A program made the translations under genes and the position numbers. The notes beneath the pieces were generated by a model. The model made no database searches. It was not told where the DNA came from and saw nothing but the letters and a program-made list of their open reading frames with translations. A stretch of DNA of 5,680 nt from DATDRQ01 sp035291645 (GTDB lineage Bacteria; Chloroflexota; Anaerolineae; Anaerolineales; UBA4823): contig DATDRQ010000083.1 of NCBI GenBank assembly GCA_035291645.1, positions 1 through 5,680 on the forward strand, read 5' to 3'. Below, one piece after another: positions 1-5,408 of this stretch (position 1 is the first letter of the stretch; each line of letters starts with the position of its first letter).

Positions 1-63
1 AATTCAATCTGGGGTCGCGCAGAAATGCTCTGCCGGCTCGATGCGCTTGCGCGCCAGAACCGG

Positions 64-69
64 TATGAT
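64..69 (+). promoter_or_regulatory. Possible -10 box (TATGAT) upstream of the receiver gene
   Basis: TATGAT matches the sigma-70-type -10 consensus at 5 of 6 positions and would give a leader of about 35 bases before the start at 111. No convincing -35 hexamer lies 16-18 bases upstream, where the sequence is GC-rich (ATGCGC at 41-46). The same GGTATGAT octamer recurs before the peptidase gene at 5344-5351, where the -35 is better. This is a weak call that rests on the -10 alone. Confidence 0.3.
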
Positions 70-100
70 GCAAGCGTAAAGATTCGGCGCGAAAGCGCAT

Positions 101-104
101 GGAG
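101..104 (+). promoter_or_regulatory. Ribosome binding site that decides the receiver start
   Basis: GGAG lies 6 bases before the ATG at 111. The alternative in-frame ATG at 99 overlaps this GGAG and has only GC-rich sequence with no clear Shine-Dalgarno before it. The start at 111 is therefore preferred, which shortens the protein from 158 to 154 residues. Confidence 0.6.
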
Positions 105-110
105 CACATC

Positions 111-575
111 ATGCCGACCCCGGTTTCCCCTTCTTCCCGCAATCTCCACCGTCTGCAGGTGCTGATCGTCGATGACATGCCTCAGGTGCGCCAGGAGCTG
201 CGCCTGCTGCTCACACTTGCCGGTGAGCTGGAAGTCGTCGGCGAGGCAGCGAACGGCGTGGAGGCGATCGGTCAGGTCGAAGCGCTGCGTCCAGACGTCG
301 TGGTGATGGACCTGGAGATGCCGGTCATGGATGGTTACGAAGCGGCGCGCCAGATCAAGACTCGCTGGCCGGCCTGCCGTGTGATCGCCCTGACCGTCCA
401 TGATGGCGAAGCGGAGCGGCAGCGAGCGGCTCAGGCTGGCGTGGACGCTTTTATTGTGAAAGGTGCACCGCTGGATGTTTTGGTGAAAGCGATCATAGAA
501 AACAACGAACATCAGTACGGTCAGGCGGGGGAGGCGCTGCCTCGGCTGCAAGAGCACACAGGAGGTGCATCATGA
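111..575 (+). CDS. Stand-alone response regulator receiver domain protein (CheY-like, no output domain)
   Basis: A 154-residue protein made almost entirely of one receiver (REC) domain. Counting from the ATG at 111, the acidic pair is D21-D22 (VLIVDD), the phosphoacceptor is D67 (VVVMDLEMP), the switch threonine is T95 (ALTVHD) and the conserved lysine is K117 (IVKG). The full CheY-type set of phosphorylation residues is present, so the protein should accept phosphate from a histidine kinase. The VMDLEMPVMDG style resembles NarL/LuxR-family receivers, but no helix-turn-helix follows: about 30 polar residues after the domain end at the stop. It is therefore not a DNA-binding regulator by itself and may act by protein contact or in a phosphorelay. 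No kinase is visible in the window. The last bases carry the Shine-Dalgarno of the next gene, and the stop overlaps that gene's ATG by 4 bases. The receiver assignment is firm; the partner and output are unknown. Confidence 0.93.
   Translation: MPTPVSPSSRNLHRLQVLIVDDMPQVRQELRLLLTLAGELEVVGEAANGVEAIGQVEALRPDVVVMDLEMPVMDGYEAARQIKTRWPACRVIALTVHDGEAERQRAAQAGVDAFIVKGAPLDVLVKAIIENNEHQYGQAGEALPRLQEHTGGAS
560..565 (+). promoter_or_regulatory. Strong ribosome binding site of the serine hydrolase, inside the receiver gene
   Basis: AGGAGG stands 6 bases before the ATG at 572, within the last codons of the receiver gene. With the ATGA stop/start overlap at 572-575 it supports translational coupling of the two genes and fixes the hydrolase start. 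Confidence 0.8.
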
Positions 576-2122
576 AAACAGGATTGACGTGGAACTCGCG
601 ATGGATCCTCGGGGGAGCGCTGGCGCTGGCGGTTGTAGCGCTGCTGGCACTCGTGCTCGTTCCCCGGCTGCGTGGACCCGAACAACGCCCTGCGCCAGAT
701 GACTGGCCCACCCAGGGCTGGCGCAGCAGCACGCCGGAGGAACAAGGGTTTGACTCGGCCAAGCTGGCGGAAGGGTTGCTCGCCATACGCGAACAGAACA
801 TCAGCATTCACAGCCTGATGCTCATTCGCAATGGCTCTGTGTTCCTCGACGCTTACTTTTACCCCTATGACGGTTCAACCTACCATGACCTCGCCTCGGT
901 GACCAAGAGCGTGATGACGAGTCTCATCGGCATCGCGGCCACTCAAGGCAAGCTCGACCTCGACGCGCCGATGGTGTCATTCTTTCCCAACCGCACCATC
1001 GCCAACCGCGATGCGCGCAAAGAGCGCATCACCGTCCGGCACCTGGCCAGCATGAGCTCCGGTTTGGACTGCACGGAAGCGGATAACGAAAGAACGCTCC
1101 GGCAGATGTGGGCGAGTCGTGACTGGGTGCAGTTCGCGCTCGACCGTCCGGTGGCTTGGGAACCTGGCACTCACTGGGTCTACTGCGGCCCCGGGATGCA
1201 CTTGCTCTCGGCGATTCTGCAACAGGCGACAGGAATGACGACGCTGGAGTATGCGCGCGAGAACCTGTTCAAACCCTTGGGCATTCACGAGGTGGACTGG
1301 CCGGCCGACCCGCAGGGGTATGCCCGTGGGTGGGGCGATTTGGCTCTGCATCCACGGGATGCGGCCAAGCTCGGCTACCTGTGGTTCAACCAGGGGAACT
1401 GGGACGGCCAGCAGATCGTTTCCCGTGAATGGGTGACCAAGTCAACGATGGGGTATTTCTCAGGGACGGGTCGCAAAGAGGATTATGGCTACGGCTGGTG
1501 GGTCGCGCCCGCGGACGAGAACCCCAATTACTTCCTCGCCGCGGGACGCGGCGGACAGCGCATCCAGGTGTTCGCGGAAGGAAACCTTATTATTGTGACC
1601 ACGGGCGGTGGCTTTGAATTCGACCAGGTTGGTCCATACCTCGAGGCCGCGATTGGCGACCCGACCAAGGCGCTGCCGGCCAATCCTGCTGGTGTCGCTG
1701 AACTCAATGTGGCTCTCGCCACCATCGTACGTGGTCCTGCACCACAACCCGTTGCACCCCTTCCCGCATCGGCTCAAGCCATTTCTGGCAAGACCTTTGT
1801 TTTCGCGCCCAACCCCGGGCAACTCCGGTCTCTGCGCCTCGACTTGAATGCTTCCGCAGAGGCCACCGTTCAATTGGATCTGGCGAACGAGGCAAGCCCG
1901 CGCCTTATGGGGGTTGGCCTGGATGGCGTATATCGGCCGAGCCGTGGCGGCCGGCCGATCCTCGCGCGTGGTCAGTGGACCGATGCCTCCACGTTCGTCC
2001 TGGAATGTGACGAGGGTCCAGGTCTCAACCTCTATACCTTGAGGATGCGCTTTGAGGGAAATCGGGTATCACTCGAGATTCCTGGACAGGGAAGCATCGA
2101 GGGCCGGCTGCAAAATCCATAA
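572..2122 (+). CDS. Serine hydrolase, beta-lactamase/class C family (COG1680), membrane-anchored or exported
   Basis: A 516-residue protein. Residues 11-30 are one hydrophobic segment after a short basic N-terminus, so it is a signal anchor or signal peptide and the rest should lie outside the cytoplasm. Residues about 50-360 are the beta-lactamase-fold hydrolase domain. The nucleophile motif is S109-V-T-K112, inside DLASVTKSVMTSLIG. The family's HTSGL-like stretch appears as ASMSSGL (159-165). The Tyr motif is Y204-C-G, where many relatives have Y-x-N or Y-x-S, and the third motif is G-R-G-G-Q (325-329) rather than KTG. The S/K/Y spacing resembles 6-aminohexanoate-dimer hydrolase (NylB) and EstB-type esterases more than true beta-lactamases. 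Residues about 400-516 form a beta-rich C-terminal domain beginning near SGKTFVF, as in many proteins of this family. Possible substrates are esters, amides or D-amino-acid peptides; the sequence does not settle which. The gene follows the receiver with a 4-base overlap. I do not read it as an antibiotic-resistance gene. Confidence 0.9.
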   Translation: MKTGLTWNSRWILGGALALAVVALLALVLVPRLRGPEQRPAPDDWPTQGWRSSTPEEQGFDSAKLAEGLLAIREQNISIHSLMLIRNGSVFLDAYFYPYDGSTYHDLASVTKSVMTSLIGIAATQGKLDLDAPMVSFFPNRTIANRDARKERITVRHLASMSSGLDCTEADNERTLRQMWASRDWVQFALDRPVAWEPGTHWVYCGPGMHLLSAILQQATGMTTLEYARENLFKPLGIHEVDWPADPQGYARGWGDLALHPRDAAKLGYLWFNQGNWDGQQIVSREWVTKSTMGYFSGTGRKEDYGYGWWVAPADENPNYFLAAGRGGQRIQVFAEGNLIIVTTGGGFEFDQVGPYLEAAIGDPTKALPANPAGVAELNVALATIVRGPAPQPVAPLPASAQAISGKTFVFAPNPGQLRSLRLDLNASAEATVQLDLANEASPRLMGVGLDGVYRPSRGGRPILARGQWTDASTFVLECDEGPGLNLYTLRMRFEGNRVSLEIPGQGSIEGRLQNP

Positions 2123-2257
2123 ATCTGTTCGCAGGGGTTGCACCTCTGTGCGCATGTCAGTTGGGGTCGGACTCGACAGCCTCGCAGGTGCACGAGTCCA
2201 ACTCCTGTATCCAGGTTAGGTGGATAGGCGATGAATACATCAAAAAGGAGAAGCACC
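2123..2257 (+). promoter_or_regulatory. Leader/intergenic region with hairpin and repeated motif before the first acyltransferase
   Basis: This 135-base spacer contains an imperfect hairpin. GTTGG (2160-2164) and GGACTCG (2169-2175) on the left face CGAGTCCAAC (2193-2202) on the right, giving about 10 pairs if a 6-base bulge is allowed, with a 17-base loop. A short motif also occurs twice: TCGCAGG-GGT-TGCAC (2129-2143) and TCGCAGGTGCAC (2182-2193), with starts 53 bases apart. A small stem GCAC-CTCT-GTGC lies at 2140-2151. No U-run follows either stem, so neither looks like an intrinsic terminator, and I see no convincing -35/-10 pair. It could be an operator, a leader structure, or nothing. 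Confidence 0.25.
2245..2250 (+). promoter_or_regulatory. Ribosome binding site that decides the first acyltransferase start
   Basis: AAGGAG stands 7 bases before the ATG at 2258. An in-frame ATG at 2231 has a weaker AGGTGG (2218-2223) at similar spacing and would add nine residues (MNTSKRRST). The stronger site and the usual short N-terminus of the family favour 2258, though use of 2231 cannot be excluded. Confidence 0.6.
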
Positions 2258-3472
2258 ATGCAGAACTCAATCGTCTCACAACAAACAGGCAGCGCCGCTC
2301 GGGCAGCGCCGCGCTTGCACTATCTCGACTGGCTGCGCGTGCTGGCGTTTGGGGCGGTTTTTCTCTATCACAGCAGCCGCTTCTTCGATTCATCAGATTG
2401 GCACATCAAGAACAGCCAGGCGAGCCCGCTGGTCGATACCTTGAAGGGGATCTTCGACCTGTGGGGCATGCCGCTGATCTTTCTCATCTCCGGAGCCAGC
2501 ATCTTCCTCGCCCTGCGCCCCGGCGGCGCGCTTCGCTTCCTGCGCGATAGAGTCCTACGCCTGCTGGTACCGCTGGCATTCGGGGTCCTGGTCCTTGCCC
2601 CGCCGCAGCTATATTTGGAACGGCTGACACACGGTCAATTCCAGGGTAGCTTCCTGGAATACCTTCCTGTTTACTTTCGAGATTGGCGCCTGTGGAACGG
2701 AGAATTCGAATGGACAGGGGTTCATTTATGGTATTTAGCATACCTGTTCCTGTTCACGCTCGTCCTGCTGCCGCTGTTTGCCGCGCTGAAGAGCCCAACC
2801 GGTCAGCGCATGACCGGGTTCCTTGCCCGCCTGTCTGCCCGACCGGGAGCGATCTTTTTGTGGGTGCTGCCGGGTGCCCTGCTGATCATCCTGGGAGACC
2901 CATACGGCCTGATGGGGCCTGCACCCACTGAGGACGTTGCCCGCCTGTTCTTGTCGGCCTTTGTGATCTACGGCTTCCTGGTGTTTTCCGACCTACGCAT
3001 TCAGCAAGCGATCATCCGCCAGCGCAGGATCGCCCTGGTACTGGCGTTGGTCCTGATCCTGGCCTTGCCCGCAATCACCGGTCTCTTAGAAGAGGATCCC
3101 AGCTTCCTGATCTATGCCCTGGCGATGCTGCTGGCATCTGTGCTCGTGTGGTCCTGCCTCCTGGCGGTGCTGGGCTATGGGATGCGCTACTTGACCGCCA
3201 ATCACCGCCTGCTCGCCTATGCCAATGAAGGAGTGCTGCCGTTCTATATCATCCACCAGCCGGTGATCCTGATCATCGGGTACTTCATCATCCCCCTGCC
3301 GCTGTCCATCCTGGCCAAGTACCTAATCATCGCCCCGCTGGCTTTCGGCATCACCCTGGGGCTGTATGAATTTGGCATCCGGCGGGTAAATCTGGTGCGG
3401 CGGGTCTTTGGGCTCAAGCCGCGCAAACCGGTCTTGCCCGCTGCCGATGTGGTGGCTCAACCTGTGTCATGA
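2258..3472 (+). CDS. Acyltransferase 3 (AT3) family membrane protein, MdoC/OpgC-like, copy 1
   Basis: A 404-residue integral membrane protein with about ten hydrophobic segments, near residues 24-44, 69-88, 100-117, 155-177, 198-213, 229-244, 257-275, 283-309, 324-347 and 352-372. The family signature is at the N-terminus: LDWLRVLA and then FLYH form an exact R27-X10-H38 motif, the catalytic R-X10-H of AT3 acyltransferases. Other family landmarks are LWGMPLIFLISGAS (68-81), RLLVPL (101-106), HLWYL (156-160) and LPFYIIHQPV (327-336). Length is close to that of OpgC (about 385 residues). Family members move acyl groups such as acetyl or succinyl across the membrane onto extracytoplasmic glycans, lipids or antibiotics. 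The acceptor here cannot be told from sequence. A paralogue follows 70 bases downstream and probably shares the transcript. The family assignment is firm; I give no gene symbol because the substrate is unknown. Confidence 0.92.
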   Translation: MQNSIVSQQTGSAARAAPRLHYLDWLRVLAFGAVFLYHSSRFFDSSDWHIKNSQASPLVDTLKGIFDLWGMPLIFLISGASIFLALRPGGALRFLRDRVLRLLVPLAFGVLVLAPPQLYLERLTHGQFQGSFLEYLPVYFRDWRLWNGEFEWTGVHLWYLAYLFLFTLVLLPLFAALKSPTGQRMTGFLARLSARPGAIFLWVLPGALLIILGDPYGLMGPAPTEDVARLFLSAFVIYGFLVFSDLRIQQAIIRQRRIALVLALVLILALPAITGLLEEDPSFLIYALAMLLASVLVWSCLLAVLGYGMRYLTANHRLLAYANEGVLPFYIIHQPVILIIGYFIIPLPLSILAKYLIIAPLAFGITLGLYEFGIRRVNLVRRVFGLKPRKPVLPAADVVAQPVS

Positions 3473-3532
3473 CCGTGCACGGGTGGGAGCCGATCACGGG
3501 AATCAGAAGTCACAAGCCGAGAATGCGAAAGG

Positions 3533-3537
3533 AAGGA
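3533..3537 (+). promoter_or_regulatory. Ribosome binding site that decides the second acyltransferase start
   Basis: AAGGA, within GGAAGGA (3531-3537), stands 5 bases before the ATG at 3543. The reading frame is open further upstream to an ATG at 3408, but that start would overlap the previous gene by 65 bases and add 45 residues unlike the family. Confidence 0.75.
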
Positions 3538-3542
3538 TCAGA

Positions 3543-4736
3543 ATGAACGCCCAATCCGCGATACCACAGCGAAGATACGACCTGGACTGGCTGCGTGTCC
3601 TGGCCATATCGGCCGTCTTCATCTATCACTGCGCCCTGATATTCGCCCCGGATCCCTTCTCGATCAAGAACCCGACGACCTACCAATTTATCGATGACTT
3701 GGGCGAATTCGCCGGTCTTTGGGGCATGCCCCTGATCTTGCTTATCTCGGGCGCCAGCGCCTTCTATGCGCTGGGAAAAGTCGGTCCAGGAAAGTACATC
3801 AAAGGCATCGTCGCCCGCCTGCTCGTGCCGCTCATCGTCGGCACCTTCACCCACATCGCCTTCCAGGTTTACCTCGAGAGGCTTCACAAAGGTGAATTCG
3901 ACGGCTCGTTCTTCGACTTCTACCCGCACTACTTCGAAGGCATGTATGGTTTTGGCGGCAACTTCGCCTGGATGGGCCTGCACCTGTGGTACCTGGAGGC
4001 GCTGTTCATCTTCTCGCTGCTCTGCCTCCCGCTCTTTCTATGGCTCAAGAAAAGCTCCAGTGGGCAGCGCACGCTGAAAGGCTTGGGCGATTTTCTGGCA
4101 AAACCGGGGGCCGCTTATCTGTTCGCCCTGCCGGCGATCGTCCTGATCAACGTGCTGGATCCGGATAGTTGGGGCACTGTCGTGTTCGGCGGCTGGAGCA
4201 TGTTCATCTATCCGTGGTTCTTCGTCTCCGGCTTTGTCATCGTCTCCAATGAACGGCTGCAAGCGAGCATCGTGCGTTGGCGCTGGGTTTCGCTGGCGGC
4301 CGGCATCCTCTTGTGGCCGGCCGTCCTCGGCCTGTGGGCTGCCTTGGGCGAGCCCGGTTTCGGCACGTTTGAGCGGGGTTTTGCAATGGTCCCGTACTGC
4401 CTGAACGCCTGGTGCTTGCTCCTGGCGATCTTTGGGTTCGGGATGAAGCGCCTCAACGTCAATACACCGCTCTTGAAGTATGCCAACGAGGCCGTGCTGC
4501 CCTTCTACATCCTGCACCAGACGGTGGTTGTAACCGTGGGCTTTTTCGTGGTGGGGTGGGCCATCCCCGATGGGCTGAAGTTTTTCGTCATTCTCGCCGG
4601 CTCATTCGTGGTTAGCATGTGCCTGTACGAATTCCTGGTGCGGCGGAATAACCTCCTGCGCATCTTGTTCGGGATGAAATCGAAGCGAAGTGGCTCAACG
4701 GATGTCCGATCCGTCTTGGCCGGACAGAGAGTATGA
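3543..4736 (+). CDS. Acyltransferase 3 (AT3) family membrane protein, MdoC/OpgC-like, copy 2
   Basis: A 397-residue paralogue of the preceding gene, collinear with it throughout. The catalytic motif is exact: R18-X10-H29 in LDWLR...FIYH. Shared blocks include IKNP (41-44), LWGMPLILLISGAS (59-72), RLLVPL (92-97), QVYLERLHKGEFDGSF (108-123), HLWYLEALF (147-155), KYANEAVLPFYILHQ (312-326) and LYEFLVRR (361-368). About ten membrane segments are visible, so it should sit in the cytoplasmic membrane. It differs from copy 1 mainly in the middle loops (residues about 30-55 and 205-220), which may change acceptor choice; that is inference. The last 18 residues, after FGMKS, are polar and unlike copy 1. 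A 6-base-pair hairpin (4698-4703 with 4709-4714) lies in this tail. The stop overlaps the ATG of the downstream AT3 remnant as ATGA, which suggests an operon. Confidence 0.92.
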   Translation: MNAQSAIPQRRYDLDWLRVLAISAVFIYHCALIFAPDPFSIKNPTTYQFIDDLGEFAGLWGMPLILLISGASAFYALGKVGPGKYIKGIVARLLVPLIVGTFTHIAFQVYLERLHKGEFDGSFFDFYPHYFEGMYGFGGNFAWMGLHLWYLEALFIFSLLCLPLFLWLKKSSSGQRTLKGLGDFLAKPGAAYLFALPAIVLINVLDPDSWGTVVFGGWSMFIYPWFFVSGFVIVSNERLQASIVRWRWVSLAAGILLWPAVLGLWAALGEPGFGTFERGFAMVPYCLNAWCLLLAIFGFGMKRLNVNTPLLKYANEAVLPFYILHQTVVVTVGFFVVGWAIPDGLKFFVILAGSFVVSMCLYEFLVRRNNLLRILFGMKSKRSGSTDVRSVLAGQRV

Positions 4737-5179
4737 AACATGAACAGGCGGCAATCGTCGACACGGTAATCCTTGTGGCCATGCTCGTTTTTGGCGATTC
4801 GATCGCTTGGGCTGCCACGCCCGGCATCCCCGAGTTCTATCTGGTGTGGAGTCTGGTCACCGTCAATGCCTTTTGCTGGACAGTCTTCCTGCTTTTCGTC
4901 GGCATGCGCTTCCTGGATTTCAGCGACAAGTGGCTGGAGTACGGCAAAGAAGCCGTATTGCCGTTCTTCGTGGTTCACCAGCCGGTAATCATCGCTATCG
5001 CGTTCTTCGTCGTGCAGTGGGATGCCGGCATCCCGGTCAAGTTGCCGGTAGTCGTCCTCGGTTCATTTGTGGTCTCCGTCGGGCTCTACGAACTGATCAT
5101 CAGGCGGGTCGACCCGCTGCGGGTGGTCTTCGGAATGAAGCCCCGGCGCCTCGATAGGCCATTGGTCGGTCTGCGATAG
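4733..5179 (+). CDS. C-terminal remnant of a third AT3 acyltransferase paralogue (5'-truncated, probable pseudogene)
   Basis: An intact 148-residue frame that matches only the last third of the AT3 proteins. QAAIV (residues 5-9) lines up with QASIV (240-244) of copy 2. KEAVLPFFVVHQPV (72-85) matches ANEAVLPFYILHQ in copy 2 and HQPV in copy 1. GSFVVSVGLYELIIRR (110-125) and FGMKPRR (133-139) complete the family's C-terminal end. About four membrane segments remain (near 7-27, 34-60, 75-95 and 101-123). The R-X10-H region and the first six or so helices are missing, so it cannot be an active acyltransferase alone. Its ATG overlaps the stop of copy 2 by 4 bases, and only a weak purine run (AGAGAG) precedes it, so translation would depend on copy 2. 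The simplest reading is a third tandem copy that lost its 5' two-thirds. A retained accessory subunit, or an assembly error across repeated paralogues, is also possible. Confidence 0.8.
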   Translation: MKHEQAAIVDTVILVAMLVFGDSIAWAATPGIPEFYLVWSLVTVNAFCWTVFLLFVGMRFLDFSDKWLEYGKEAVLPFFVVHQPVIIAIAFFVVQWDAGIPVKLPVVVLGSFVVSVGLYELIIRRVDPLRVVFGMKPRRLDRPLVGLR

Positions 5180-5197
5180 CGCTATACTCAACGTAGT

Positions 5198-5297
5198 CAC
5201 AAATTGCGTTTTTGAGAACGCCCCATATAGGGCAGCTTTCATGGCCGCCGCTATCCGGCGCGTATGGAAACGCGCCCTACGAAAAGCACAATTTGTG
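5198..5297. repeat. Imperfect ~100-base palindrome (MITE- or REP-like candidate)
   Basis: The outer arms are CACAAATTGCGTTTTT (5198-5213) and the sequence at 5282-5297, whose reverse complement is CACAAATTGTGCTTTT; they match at 14 of 16 positions, with the first 9 perfect. Inside is a perfect 7-base-pair hairpin, GGCGCGT (5257-5263) with ACGCGCC (5270-5276) and a 6-base loop. A second stem, GCCC (5220-5223) with GGGC (5230-5233), is possible; the same GGGC could instead pair with GCCC at 5274-5277. Terminal inverted repeats with inner palindromes and no coding capacity are typical of miniature inverted-repeat elements. I see no target-site duplication at the ends and only one copy in the window, so mobility is unproven. 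It lies between the AT3 remnant and the peptidase promoter and lacks a terminator U-run. Confidence 0.5.
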
Positions 5298-5322
5298 CCC
5301 GCGCGCAGTGTAGAGCCGCCTC

Positions 5323-5351
5323 TGGAGAAGGTGCAGGATCTGAGGTATGAT
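5323..5351 (+). promoter_or_regulatory. Putative sigma-70-type promoter of the S9 peptidase gene
   Basis: TGGAGA (5323-5328, 4 of 6 to TTGACA) is followed after 17 bases by TATGAT (5346-5351, 5 of 6 to TATAAT). Transcription would start about 50 bases before the peptidase ATG. This suggests that the peptidase is transcribed separately from the acyltransferase genes. It is a motif match only. Confidence 0.4.
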
Positions 5352-5393
5352 TGGATAGTGCAGTACTGGAAACCGCAATTAAGGGACCTATCC

Positions 5394-5400
5394 AAGGGGG
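5394..5400 (+). promoter_or_regulatory. Ribosome binding site of the S9 peptidase gene
   Basis: AAGGGGG lies 8 bases before the ATG at 5409 and is the only good Shine-Dalgarno-like run nearby, which supports that start. Confidence 0.55.
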
Positions 5401-5408
5401 ATAATACC

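Noticed and set aside
1..164. Open stretch at the window's left edge in the first frame, which could be the end of an upstream gene
   Set aside because: It runs across the receiver start to a stop near 163-165 and reads as no family I recognise; the other two + frames stop at 79 and 68. The edge is too short to call a gene.
572..2122. Beta-lactamase resistance gene
   Set aside because: The KTG motif and Y-x-N are absent and the protein has a long extra C-terminal beta-rich domain; esterase/amidase-type COG1680 relatives fit better.
3408..3542. Extension of the second acyltransferase to an ATG at 3408
   Set aside because: It would overlap the preceding gene by 65 bases, adds residues unlike the AT3 N-terminus, and lacks a ribosome binding site as good as the one before 3543.
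4733..5179. Third acyltransferase fragment as a frameshifted part of copy 2
   Set aside because: Copy 2 is complete through its own C-terminal HQ and LYEF blocks, so the fragment duplicates that region rather than continuing it.
5186..5297. Integron attC-like site (ACTCAAC fits RYYYAAC just before the inverted repeats)
   Set aside because: No matching GTTRRRY core is present downstream and there is no integrase or cassette structure.
5198..5297. Intrinsic transcription terminator
   Set aside because: The strongest stem (5257-5276) is followed by CTACG and then an A-run, not by a U-run on the + strand, and the minus-strand side has none either.
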